From contig JAFFJZ010000049.1 of the NCBI GenBank assembly GCA_018340375.1, positions 558,001 through 622,000 of the forward strand: DNA of 64,000 nucleotides. Direction: 5' to 3'. The translations under genes were made by a program, and so were the position numbers. Source of the stretch: Gonatopus flavifemur. Lineage: Eukaryota > Arthropoda > Insecta > Hymenoptera > Dryinidae. Under the pieces are notes generated by a model. That model worked only from the letters and a program-made list of their open reading frames with translations, had not been told where the DNA came from and made no database searches. This document shows positions 20,773 to 32,450 of the stretch, piece after piece; within the stretch, counting starts at the first letter, position 1, and each line of letters begins with the position of its first letter.

Positions 20773-22145
20773 GAGGGTGAATATGGTTCTTTTCCTTACG
20801 GATACGTAAGCACAAGGGCATAGGAAAAAAACCTTAGATCCGCAACACCGGGATGAAACAAAATGTGGGTTGGATTTCTGAGTGAAGTAGTATGTGAATG
20901 CACACTCCTGAATTCTCTATGTAATTTTTGTAAGTTTTTTGTGAATTTTTCATTATTTTAACGAATGTCATTGAGATACTTAAACAAAATTATAAATTCG
21001 GAAAGTATTGAAATTCTGTACCTCTGATAAGGGGTCAGAAGAAATGTTATCGATAGTGCAAACCTATATCATGTATGAGAAGAAATATATCAATCAAGAC
21101 CGATGTACAACGAATTTCATTTGTTTTCAAATGGTTTCATGGAATTCTTGATTATCAATACTGTGAACCTATATCATGTATGAGCGCATTCAATGAACAT
21201 GATGGAGCGCAATAATAATAATAATAATAATAAAGAAAAAAAAAGAATATGAATCACAAACAATCTTGAAATTTCTTATTCCTTACAATCATTCTGATAT
21301 CCTATTCATATGAACTCAATAAATTCTGTTTCCAAGGAGGAGCTGATGATTCCTTCAGTAATTGTGACGATCATCTTCAAAATTTTACCAGGTTGACGAA
21401 TACTGTATCAAAAGCATGTGATGGGTTCCACTACGAACAAGAACCTTGGAATGTCAGGGATAAGTAAGCATGTCAGAAGTTGGACATAGTGACAGTTATG
21501 GACGCCCTCGCTTTTATCCCCACCATTTTCACCTCACCCTGCCTACCGGAGTCAGTGGGTCAATGTCGGTAGGCGGGGTGGGGGAAAGTGGTGGGGATGA
21601 AAGTGGGGGGTATCCATGACTGTCACATACTACTAGTGTCATTTTTCTCAACATTTATCATATGATTTTCGTAGATTATCATCGAAGTTATTATTTTGTG
21701 CAAATTTACAAGTCATTGCCACTAGGATTTATAAATTATCCCATTATAGTGCAGCTGACTATTGAAAAGTAGTTGTGAATAATAGTTGTGCTCACTAAGA
21801 ATCAAGTGATTTCGATTCTAGCCTGTGGTTCCATCGAACAATCAAAAATTAGTGAGTGATACTAAAAGGAATAGTTGAGACTCTGATTCAGTAATTTTTT
21901 GGATAATGGCAACTAGTGCTTTCTCTCAGTGTATCTAACTATGAATATCTTGAAATTATATTCTCCAACATCAGAACCCCAACAACTATCCATTAGTACC
22001 TGGAAGATGCCTTGGGATCTTGGGGGATGTCTTAGGAAACCTTCTTGAAAACATCTTTTTGGAATCTATAAAATGTCTCATCCCGGGGAAAAAAATCATG
22101 CATGATCATACATGAGAATCGGCCAGATATGATCATGCATGACCA
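20773..22145. other. Non-coding stretch right of the Polinton polymerase
   Basis: No ORF of note. It includes an (AAT)n microsatellite (~21211-21232) and a repeated phrase AACCTATATCATGTATGAG (21061 and 21168). The Polinton right terminal repeat should lie here or have been lost; its partner at the left end is outside the window, so it cannot be located. A hairpin element sits at 21484-21632. Confidence 0.4.
21484..21632. repeat. Small hairpin (MITE-like) element
   Basis: Arms of about 65 bp pair across a short loop: GACAGTTATGGACGCCC at 21491 pairs with the complement of ATGACTGTCACATAC near 21617-21630, with TTATCCCCACCATTTTCACC against GGTGGGGATGAAAG in between. No clear target duplication. 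Confidence 0.6.
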
Positions 22146-22432
22146 TTAGTGGTGAGCAATATTCACGAAAATATCGATATTGGGGTATCGATATTTATCG
22201 TGACTGAAATATGAATATGCAATAAATATCGGAGCCGAAGTATTGATATTCTCTCGATATTATATCGATAATATTGATAATCACATATATACATACATAA
22301 ATATTGTTTAAAGAATTTGTTATGCATAAATACCATTTTTGAATGGTTATTCAAATGCGGGAAGAACAGTTTGATTAAATTTTTAAAGTATTTCATAAAA
22401 TACAACGAATTTATCAGAGTATTTGATTATTA

Positions 22433-23700
22433 GGTGTTGGAATTAATTCTTAGCATTAAACAAAAGCCGACGTAGGTAGTGAAGTATTCTGTTGTTACCT
22501 ACAATAATCTATCGACCGTGAAGAAGCTATTATTGGACGTCATTTGTTCTACATAACCTTTTCTTTTGAATCGTAAATACCAACACTTCATAACTTATTA
22601 AACATGTCAAAATTTATACCGAATGAAGTATTTTTGCGGGGAGTCTCACTCCATCACTTCAATATGGACAAAAGTGCTGCTGAAGCCCATCGTATTTCAG
22701 TGGAAGTATATTGTGAACATGGTTCAGCTGAGCAAACGTGTCGAAAATCGTTCGCACGTTCCAAAGCTGGTGATTTGGCTGGAAAGCGACCTGGCCAGCC
22801 AAAGAAATTTGAAGATACTGATTTGGAGACGTTGCTCAATAAAGACTCATGTCGAACCCTTCAAAAATTGTCGACATCATTGGGAGTTGACTTATCAACG
22901 GTAGGAAAACGTCTGAAAAGTTTGGGCATGATCCAGAAGGAAGGACGTTGGATCCCATATGAATGGAAACCAAGGGACATTGAAAGGTGTTTTTTGACGT
23001 GTGAACTGCTGCTTCGACGGCAGGAAAGGGGAGGTTTCTCGCATAGAATTTTCACTGGCAATGAGGAATGGATCCATTACCACAATCCAAAGCGCAGAAA
23101 GTCATGGGTCCGGCCAACCATCACAATCAATGGCAAAGCCGAATATCCATGGGTCTAAGCTCCTGCTCTGTATTCGGTGAGATCAGATGAGTTCGATTTA
23201 TTATGAACAGTTGGAATCGAATGAAATCATAACTGGGAATCGTCACCGAATACAATTGATGTGCTTAAGCCGTGCATTGAAAGAAAAACGACCGGAATAC
23301 TCCGATAGACACGACAGAGTCATTTTGCTCCACGACAATGCTTGTCCGCACGTCACAAACCCGGTGAAAACATACCTCGAAACACTCAAATGGAATGTTC
23401 TACCCCACCCGCGGTATTCTCCAGATATTACGCCATCTGATGACCGTTTGTTTCCTTCGATGGCTCTGGCTTGTCTGAGCAAAAATTCACTTTTTACGAA
23501 GATTGACAAAAATGGGTCGATTCGTGGATTGCATCCAAAGATAATGCGTTTTTCCGACACGGTATTTATTCCTTGCCCAGAAGATGGTCGGAAGTAGTCG
23601 AAAGCGATGAACAATACTTAGATTACTGTATTCTCTGATTTTCATTCGAAATAAATAATTTCTTCTCAATCAAAAAACGCTACGAATTAATTCCAATTGT
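22433..23700 (+). mobile_element. mariner element (TA duplication)
   Basis: Inverted ends share GTTGGAATTAATTC (left) and its complement GAATTAATTCCAA (right), flanked by TA at 22431-22432 and 23701-23702. The 1268-bp length is standard for mariner. It lies within the element 22146-25401. Confidence 0.82.
22604..23597 (+). pseudogene. mariner transposase, inactive
   Basis: 22604-23158 begins MSKFIPNEVFLRGVSLHHFN (helix-turn-helix region), then RPGQPKKFEDTDLETLL, WIPYEWKPRDIERCF and WIHYHNPKRRKSWV. It then loses frame. A stop lies in the correct frame near 23180 and the rest resumes at 23187 (YYEQLESNEIITGNRHR). The second catalytic site LLHDNACPH and the third YSPDITPSDDRLF (DD34D pattern) are present. 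At the first catalytic site the usual Asp is Asn (TGNEEWIHY). Frame change, stop and catalytic substitution together make it dead. The sequence belongs with the cecropia-type mariners common in insects. Confidence 0.87.
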
Positions 23701-24474
23701 TATTGAATAGAATAGCCAATGAAAAAAATTAAACAATTTCAGAATTGGTCATATCGACTCTTGTTTAGTCGGAACACCTATCGGGACCATGGATATACAA
23801 GTCTGGAAACTTCGATGGTACGGGAAGTCTCTATTGAGGGCTATGTTATCTGGTGCAATCTCCGCAAACTTTCGTGATGTTCAAATCTAGGTATGATGCC
23901 ACGCAAAATTTTACTCACGAGTCGCGACGCTAGGCCTCGACCGCAGCGCCACCCACACATTTAATACATTAAATTATGAATTGTGTATCCACTTTTTCAA
24001 TTTCGACGGTGATATTTGAATTTTCGAGATTCATGAAAATCTCAAGTTCAATATTCGCGTTCTTTTATCTTCTTATTGAATTTAAACATTCTGTACGAAT
24101 GTCGAAAGCATCTATTATCTATCCACATTCCCATGCTGGTAGGAGCGCTGAGAAAATAATTCAATTATATCAAAAGCTTCTATTCAACTTCACTTGTATG
24201 TATGTCCTGGAATTTCGCAATCAATATTTCAACCACTTTCACTGGAGCGATCGGGCTCAAATTTCGCACACATGTTTGGTTCTGGTGACAATACACGAAT
24301 AACCCCCATGCCCTGCAGCCCACCCTCAACCCCCCACTCACCCAATCAAAACTTTTACGATATGGGTATCGAATGAAAAGGCTTGATGAGTCCAAAAGAA
24401 CTCTTAAAAGCTCCTCAACAGTGAAAGGGTGTCTAAAAAAATATATATACAATTTTTTTGAAAAAAAGCTTTTA

Positions 24475-24955
24475 TTCAACAATAAAATAAAAAATATAAT
24501 TGAAAAAAATATCTCGAAAAATTGCGATAAAAATGTACTAAAAGGGTAAAAATCACTTCGGGGTTTATAAAGGGCTTATTAATGTTGGGGATGAGATATA
24601 TTTTAACTGAAACCAACCTCCAACGTATTTCTTCACCCCATTTTTGTACTCGTACGACCATACATAAAAGCTTGGACGCTCATTACAGAGTGAACAGCGT
24701 GATTAGAATGTGAAGGATAATTCCATTACGCTGTCCACTCTGTAATGAGCGTCCAAGCTTTTATTTATAGTCGTACGAGTACAGAAATGGGGTGAAGAAA
24801 TACGTTGGAGGTTGGTTTCATTTAAAATATATCTCATCCCCAAAATTGATAAGCCCTTTATAAACCCCAAAGTTATTTTTACCCCTTCAGTCCATTTTTA
24901 TCGCAATTTTTTGAGATATTTTTTTCAATTATATTTTTTTTTTATTGTTAATTTA
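24475..24955. repeat. Fold-back element, ~215-bp arms
   Basis: Left arm 24475-24690 pairs with right arm 24735-24955. Shared blocks are GTACTCGTACGACCATA, GCTTGGACGCTCATTACAGAGTG, GAAATACGTTGGAGGTTGG and ATTGCGATAAAAATG. The loop is only about 45 bp. No ORF, consistent with a MITE-type or snap-back insertion. Confidence 0.72.
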
Positions 24956-25837
24956 CTAAACGCTCTTTTGAATAGCGTGAATTGACTTTTCTTCAACATA
25001 ACCAAACTTGATTTTGATCAATACATATCTATCTCCTGTGAATAAATGAGGATCGCGTTTATATTAATTGAATATTCACTGTTAATCAAAACCGCTTCAG
25101 TTCAATCAAACATTATACATATCAAACGAATATTCCATCCGTTGTATTTCATCAAATATTTTTAAAATATAATCAAACTGTTCTTTCCGTATTTGAATAA
25201 CAATTCAAAAATGGTATTTATGCATAACAAATTCTTTAGACAATATTTATGTATGTATATATGTGATTATCAACATCATCGACATAATATCGGAAGAATA
25301 TCGATACTTCGGTTCCGATATTCATCGACTATGGATATTTCAGTTACGATGAATATCAATACCCCAATATCGATATTTTCGTAAATATCGCTCACCACTA
25401 ACATAAACCTCACACGTTGGATTTACGTCGATTGTACGTCAACTCACGTTCACTGGACCTTCAAATGTTCGAATGTTGGATAGACCTCTATTGAACGTTC
25501 CTTGAAGCTGAACATTCCTCTGGGGATACGAGTCGGAGCTGTTGAGTTCCTTTTTGGAACTCCGAATACTCTCTCCATAACTTCCATCGGGGTACATGTG
25601 TTCAATTCGACTATTCTTCGGGAAAGAAAAATAGAAGTTCAGCTATAGTGAATACATTCTCATACATGAGGATGAACCAGGTTCGATTATGCATGATCAT
25701 GAGTGATTCCCCAACTCAACTTGAAGATTTTATCAAACGGGAATAAATTTAATCCAAATAGCGAGCAAAGAGAGTATCTTGATGTTCATCCACGTTCCAC
25801 GTAGATACCAAGCCTTATCAAGGAGTAATTGATACAT

Positions 25838-26115
25838 CGTGGATGCGAGGAGTTTTCCTGCTCCATCGTCAAGAACCCGTATTCGTGAAGATAGGTTAAA
25901 TTCGGAATTGGAATGAAGGAAGTGCTCGTGGATGCGCTATCAAACGGAAGTAAATATAGGAAAAATTATATACTTTCTCTACTCGCTATTCGGAATACAT
26001 TTACTTCTGTTTCATCGCGTATCTACGAGCACCTCCTGCATTTCAATTTTGAATTCACCTCATCCTTATGAATAAGGGTTTTCGACGATGAAGCAGGAAA
26101 ACTCCTCGCCCTTAC
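25838..26115. repeat. Imperfect inverted repeat (~125-bp arms)
   Basis: GGATGCGAGGAGTTTTCCTGCT at 25842 pairs with AGCAGGAAAACTCCTCGCCC at 26092. The arms continue through AAGAACCCGTATTCGTGAAG / CTTATGAATAAGGGTTTT and CAAACGGAAGTAAATA / TACATTTACTTCTG. A third, partial direct copy follows at 26195-26260. Likely a non-autonomous element remnant. Confidence 0.55.
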
Positions 26116-28052
26116 GGATGTGTTAATCACTTCTTCATAAGGTTTGCTACGCAAGTGAAACGTCGGAGGACATTGAATTCCTCTCTCCGCCCGCTATTCG
26201 GACTACATTCTCTGCCGTTTGATTACGCATCTACGAGTACCTTCTTCATTCAAATCATGTAAATTTAATCTCATGCGAGATCACACCTGGCCATTAATGA
26301 TTTTTTCTTGGGTGAACTGAAAAATTCCATGTCCCATATGATCTTGCATAATCATGAATGGTTTTTCGCCAGTTCAACTTGGAAATACTGTTCCACATTA
26401 TCATGCATAATAATCAGGTATGAATCACGAATGACCTCACATGATTTATAAATGATCATACATCAATCATACATGCTCACACATGAACATTCAAGATCAT
26501 GTTGAACATAGAATTTGAATGGAAACGGTTGATCAGGGAGCATGCATGATCATACTTGAGTCTTGCATGTTGATGTATGCTCATACATGATTGTTTTTTA
26601 CACGAAGAAACGAATTCCCACAAGTTTCAGATATCTGAAATAGGCCTTGCATACGCTGGTAAAAAAAGGGTTACACTATATGTCATATCGGATTTTATAT
26701 AAGTACTGGCAGAAACCGACGCCGCTTCGCGCGCGGTGTTCTTCTGCCGTGATATGCGATTCCAGCTTCATGAAGAAAAATTTCTAAGACATATGCAAGC
26801 TTTGATGAGCATAATTAACCCTGCGTATAGACACTTGTTTTTCGAGCCACTGTGTGTACGCTGGGTCACCTTCCTCAAGAGACCCAGTGTACACACGCAG
26901 GGTTTTGATAACATTACGAAGCGTTGGAGAATGGAGCATGTTCTAAGGGTAAATGTTCTAGCCCTCGGAATTCCTCTCTCGTATCTTATCATCACGTGTA
27001 CGTACTGTTAAGTACATCCCCTTGCACACTGTCTCGATTGAGGTACGATTGGTGACATGCGTGTGAAGTTTTCTCTCGATGAACTCTGAGTTCCTTCCCG
27101 TGCTATAGAACCATGCACAGTTTTCTTCAAAATCAACGTCTCGTCTCACACGTGAACTGTGCGGATATGTCCCGATTTTGTCCTTGGAGGATGTCCATAT
27201 GGCTCAACTCTGAATCGTAATCATCACTCCGATCACGGTTCTCTACACACAGAAAAAATTATTCCTCCAAATCTCAGAAATTGTTCTTTGAATGAGTTCA
27301 AATTGATATTTCTTTGACAAGGATGAATATTTTGTTCATGTGAACCAATTTATTATACGGGTCATCGTTGAAATGAAGTTCCGTCTAGAGACACACGGAA
27401 TACACATCAACAAAATACCTATTATATGTATTAGGGTGGGGCAAAAGAACCGATTATTTCTTGTTTCCTTGTCTCGTATGGATATATGTTACTTTTCTTC
27501 ATGTTCAGAAAACATGAAATGTTTGAAGTTCATTAACGATCAATTGCCAACAAGAATCCACCAGAAAGATGGAGACGGATTTATTACACTCACTGTATGG
27601 GACATTGTCTATAGGTCAGTTGTGGATTCTCACTGATGTAACGAATCTCGATAGTTCATGGTTTCGAATGTGATGAATCTGTCACGTGAGTCGCGCACCA
27701 TGTGGTAGTGAACTTATGTACGTTAGAATTTGACTCAATGACAGTCAAGTCTACCTTGTACACTAGCGTGCGAACAAACGGCTTGTGAACAACGTGATCG
27801 TCCTCGTACGATCGATACAGTGGATTTTCGAAATAAATCATTCTCCACTGTTGCTTCTCCCCGCAAAATCAGTGCTTTTCTTTCTGTGACCCCTTTTTGT
27901 TATCCTCTCGCTTCTTTCTCAATCTTCTGCCTGATACAGTCCACTCCTCTCCTCTTCTGGAAATCCTATCTCGTGACCCATCCGGAATTACTCACGGCAA
28001 ACCCATCGGTGCGACCCACGGAACGCAAGACGTACGTTTCCTTTGAACTTAA
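26116..28052. other. Gene-free stretch with short palindromes
   Basis: 26280-26600 is crowded with CATGATCATACATGA-like palindromes. 26848-26903 holds a hairpin (GTGTACGCTGGGTC pairing with GACCCAGTGTACAC). 27420-27640 contains an open frame of about 70 codons that I cannot assign. No gene can be supported. Confidence 0.4.
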
Positions 28053-28499
28053 CCCATTAAGTCCGGGAAATGCAGGATTTCAACTGTAATTTTGAACGTT
28101 GCAAATGATATATAAATCATTGAAAACTTATGGCAAAAATACCTTACCTACTATTTTCGAGGTTGCTTCTTCGGTTGCTGAGGTCAAAATTACTTTCAGA
28201 TGGCGCTGGAATACCGATATGGCCGATTTAAAATCAAAAGTCGACAAAAAATTGGAGGATATTTGACTTTGTGATTTTTTCACGGGTTGAAAATGCACTC
28301 AAAATTATTCAAAACATCAACCAAGGGTGCACAAAATATCTCAACTTTACGATAGAATTCTTTCCCAGACTTGGAGGAGACCTAACCTCTCTCAATTCAC
28401 CATATGTTCACCAAAATAACTCGCAATTCTGAGAATGTAGGGAAAATTGACAGAACATATAATTTTATTCGTTCAGCATTCTTCAAGAGGAGTACCCGG

Positions 28500-28972
28500 A
28501 GGTTTTTGAGGTCGCTGACTACAAATCAAACATCAGATTTTCGAAATTCAAAATGACGGATCCAAGATGGCGAACGAAAAGTCAGAAAAAGCCTCGAAAA
28601 TGGATGAAAATCGGTATGCTTATCTTGAGGTTCCTGATTACGGATTCATTATCAGATTTTCAAAATTCAAGATGGCGGACCTAAGATGGTGGATGAAAAG
28701 TCAAAAAAAGCCTCGGAGATGGATTGAAATCGATCCCCCGAGGTTATTGAGGTCGCTGATTACGGATTCAGCATTAGATTTCCAGAATTCAAGATGGCGG
28801 ACCCACGATGGTGGACGAAAATTCGAGAAAACTCTCGGAGATGGATGAAAATTGGTATACTGGGGTTTTTGAGGTCACTGACAACGAATCCAGCATCGGA
28901 TGTTCAAAATTCAAGATGGCGGATTCAATATGGCATACCGAAATTCATGACATTACTCAAAATCATGCAATA
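28500..28972 (+). repeat. Left subterminal tandem array of the piggyBac element (4 units)
   Basis: Units of 118-123 bp have cores near 28555, 28673, 28796 and 28918: (A)TGGCGGA(C/T)C..AGATGGTGGA.GAAAA, then CTCGGAGATGGATGAAAAT, GGTTTTTGAGGTC.CTGA and CGGATTCA. The unit layout matches the Transib arrays at 13146-14095 block by block, including the strand relative to the terminus. Confidence 0.85.
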
Positions 28973-29403
28973 CCGTTTATACGTGAAGTTTCCGCAAGAA
29001 GATTGGTTGTTTCCGTCCGTTGATTATTCCATGTGCACGTTTCCCAAGTCAAACTACGTAGCAAGTTTATATTCTTGTATGTTCCCCAATAACTCAGTTC
29101 TTCATGCGATAAATTTCGTCTTTATTTTCTCCGATTCACTTGATGATAATGTCAAATTCAATTACCCTAATAATAACTGATATTCACTTCTAATATTCTC
29201 ATCACGTGTCACCAGTCTAATTACACTTTTGAATACTGATATTTTCTAAATCATTGGACTCGAAATTCAGACATACTATTGTTCATCCTATACAACTATA
29301 TTGATTGTTTTTCTTTGACATTCGAATATTTTCCCTCACCTGCCGAGGGTAATTGATTTTCGACCCGCTTTTTTCCCTTCTCGCACTTATTATCACTTGA
29401 AAT

Positions 29404-30911
29404 ATGGCACCAAAACGCAAAAGAAAGTCAACAAATCGTGTAGATTATGAGGTTGACACATCGGATGATGATTATGATCAAATATTACTCCTACCAAATT
29501 CAAATGATTCTGGAGACTTAGATGAAGAATCCGATATCGATTACGATGGCAATTCCAATGAAATAGATGAAATTCTATCGGAGTGTTCATACAAAAAAGT
29601 ATCCAGGTCATATGATGATAACCAAACAAAGTTGGAGAAAGATCATGATCATGTTCGGGTTGATGGTGAGAAAAAGTATAACAATGAACTAATGAATGAA
29701 TGTTTTCTCAGTGGAAGTCAAAAAAGATCTATACGTGAATCTTCACATGTTCAACTATTTGAACACTTCTTTTCAATCGAAATGAAGAATTATATAGTGG
29801 AAGCCACCAAAGAGAATGAATATACTGTAAGTCTGAATGATTTGGACACTTATTTAGGAATTTTGATTTTATCAAGCTTCAATAAACGTAAATCACAAAA
29901 AGATCATTGGTCCCTTGACCCTCTCCTAAGTTGCGAAATTGTTCGATCTGCGATGTCACGTGATACTTTTCTTGAAATCAAATCGAGCATAAAGTATTCG
30001 AAAACTAGCGATGAAAAAAAAGATGATAAAGCTTGGCGAGTTCGGGTATTGTTGGACAAGTTCCGTAAGAATATTCAAAAATTTGGGTTTCTTGAATCTG
30101 CGTTATCGGTGGACGAAATAATGGCTCAATCTTATGCCAGAGCCAGCTTGAAGCAATTCATCCACGGAAAACCGATACGATTCGGTTTGAAATTTTGGGA
30201 ACTTTGTTCAGCAAACGGATATTTGTTAAACTCGATCTGTACTGTGGGAAGGAATCACGAGTTGATAAATCAAACAAATGCGCCCTCGGTACAATAGTGG
30301 TCATGCATCTATTGGATAAATTTCTCGAGGATACACCCTCCTCCACCATATCGGAATATCATTTGTATCATGACAATTATTTTACTAGCGTTGATCTCAT
30401 GTTGCGGCTGGAAAAATTGGGACTGAAATCCACAGGAACTATTCGAGACAACAGAATATCGGCAGAAAAAATAATTGATAAAAAAACTCCCAGAGGCACA
30501 TTTGTTTCAAAACATGATCAAAAGAGTGGAATCAATTATGTTAGTGTGATGGATTCTAAGCAGGTCTCTATAGCTTCATCAGCTACAGGAGTGACTCCAA
30601 TGTTACCCTCAAAGCGATATAGTGCAGAAGATCATTCAAGAATATCTCTTCCATTTCCTCACGCTTTTCATGTTTACAATCGATTCGTGGGTGGAGTAGA
30701 TCTCCACGACAATCACTGCAACAAAGTGCAGACATGTATACGTAGTAAGAAGTGGACTTATGTAGTTTTCACACGTTTAATTCAAGCCGCTATCATAAAT
30801 GCACCTGTGATTTATAATTTATCAATTCCTGAATCAAAGAAGATTGGTACGAAAGATGTTGCTATGAGTGTTGCTAGACATTATTTGGATATTGAACAGA
30901 AAAGGTATTAA
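29404..30911 (+). pseudogene. piggyBac-type transposase, one frame change
   Basis: Starts MAPKRKRKSTNRVDYEV, followed by an acidic N-terminal region (DDDYD, DLDEESDIDYDG). The DDE_Tnp_1_7 domain follows: HFFSIEMKNYIVEATKEN, LDTYLGILILSSF, SRDTFLEIKSSIKY, first Asp in ALSVDEIMAQ, SLKQFIHGKPIRFGLKFWELC. The frame changes near 30228. The rest is read from 30229 in the next frame: SNKCALGTIVVMHLL, second Asp in YHDNYFTS, third in FVGGVDLHDNH. The stop is at 30911. The usual C-terminal Cys-rich finger is not apparent. Length is near the family norm. Catalytic residues are kept, so the loss is recent or reflects one sequencing error. Confidence 0.87.
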
Positions 30912-31202
30912 TTCAGGCTCAAAGATGAACAGAATGAGGTTGTTCAGCCGTGTCCAAAGTCATGAGTGAAGAAGAGGAAACATGAAGAAGATTATGAAAA
31001 TATAATTGGAAAATTGGAAGAAAAAATGAAAAATAAAAACAATACAAAAAAATTTGAAATTCAAAAGATACAAAAAAAAAAGAAAAAACGAAGAGACTCT
31101 TGCCATCCACCTCCACGTGGTTTGAGTTGAGAAACGTTCATATGAAACGGCTAACGGACGGAAATAACCAATTTTCTTCCGTGAAACCCTGTATAAACAT
31201 TA

Positions 31203-32000
31203 TTGCATGATTTTGAGTCATATCATGAATTTCGGTATGCCACATTGGATCTGCCATTTAGAATCATTGGGATCCAACTCCAAATACGTTGTCAGCGACC
31301 CCAAGAATCTCCTCGTATACACATTTTCTCGTCATTCAGAAGCATTTTATGGATTTCAGTATGCCATATTGAATCCGCCATCTTGGATTTTGGAAATCTG
31401 ATGCTGGATTCGTTGTCAGTAACCTCAAGAATCCGGTATACCGATTTCCATCCATCTTCGAGAGTTTTCTCGAATTTTCATCCGCCATCTTGGGTCCGCT
31501 ATCTTGAATTTCGGGAATCTGATGCTGGATTCGTAATCAAAGACCTCAAAAACCTCAGCATACCGATTCTCTCCCATTTCAAGGCTTTCTTTGACTTTTC
31601 GTCCGCCCTCTTGGATCTACCATTTTGAATTTTGAGAATCTGATGCTGGATTCGTTGTCAGCGACGTCAACAACCTCAGTGAACCGATTTCCATCCATCT
31701 TCGAGAGTTTTCTCAAATTTTTGTCCACAATCTTGGGTCCACCATCTTGAATTCTGGGAATCTAATGTTGAATTCGTAATCAGCGACCTCAAAAACCTCG
31801 GTGGATCGATTTCAATCCATCTCTTAGGCATCTTAGGTCCGTCATCTTGAATTTTGAAAATCTGATAATGGATAAAAACCTAAGCATACCGATTTTCATC
31901 CATCCTCGAGGCTTTTCCCGACTTTTCGTCCGCCATCTCGGATCCGTCATTTTGAATTCTGAAAATCTGATGTTTGATTCGTAGTCAGCGACCTCAAAAA
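31203..32000 (-). repeat. Right subterminal tandem array of the piggyBac element (about 7 units)
   Basis: Same family as 28500-28972, opposite orientation. Cores (complement) lie near 31240, 31363, 31481, 31600, 31725, 31830 and 31930. The innermost unit matches the innermost left unit, including the AATTTCGGTATGCCA/TGGCATACCGAAATT junction. The right array has expanded relative to the left. Confidence 0.85.
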
Positions 32001-32450
32001 CCCTCTGGTACTTCTCTTGAAGAATACTGAACGAATGAAATCATATGTTCTGTCAATTTTCTCTAGACTCTCAGAATTGCGAGTTATTTTGGTGAATATA
32101 TGGTAAATTGAGAGAGGTTAGGTCTCCTTCAAGTCTGGGATAAAATTCTATCATGAAGTTGAGATATTTTGTGCACCCTTGGTTGATGTCTTGAATAATT
32201 TTGTGTCCATTTTCAGCCTGTGAAGAAATCACAAAGTCAAATATCCTCCAATTTTTTGTCGACTTTTCATTTTGAATCGGCCATATCGGTACTCCAGCGC
32301 CATTTGAAGGTAATTTTGACCTCAGTAACCGAAAGAGCAACCTCGAAGATAGTAGGTAAGGTATTTTTGCCATGAGTTTTCAATGATTTATACATCATTT
32401 GCAACGTCTTAAATCACAGTTGAAATCCTGCATTTCCCGGACTTAATGGG

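Larger units (their letters stand above)
22146..25401. mobile_element. Non-autonomous element with ~270-bp inverted ends, host to a mariner and a fold-back
   Basis: The ends read TTAGTGGTGAGC inward on both sides. Inverted similarity continues for about 270 bp (22146-22420 and 25130-25401), including TATCGATATT-rich DNA and ATGCATAAATACCATTTTTG. The TAGTGGTG end resembles hAT termini, but flanking 8-mers do not match and no transposase of its own is present, so the superfamily is open. Nested inside are the mariner 22433-23700 and the hairpin 24475-24955. Confidence 0.6.
28053..32450 (+). mobile_element. piggyBac-type transposon with ~0.9-1.2-kb inverted ends
   Basis: The ends read CCCATTAAGTCCGGGAAATG on both sides. 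TTAA flanks the left end (28049-28052) and TTGA the right (32451-32454), a one-base decay of the TTAA target typical of piggyBac. Inverted similarity runs from 28053 to about 28972 and from 32450 back to about 31203. It includes ~440 bp of unique DNA and then tandem ~120-bp units (4 left, 7 right). The transposase gene is between the arms. Confidence 0.88.

Noticed and set aside
29393..29629. Minus-strand 78-codon frame
   Set aside because: Antisense shadow of the piggyBac transposase N-terminus.
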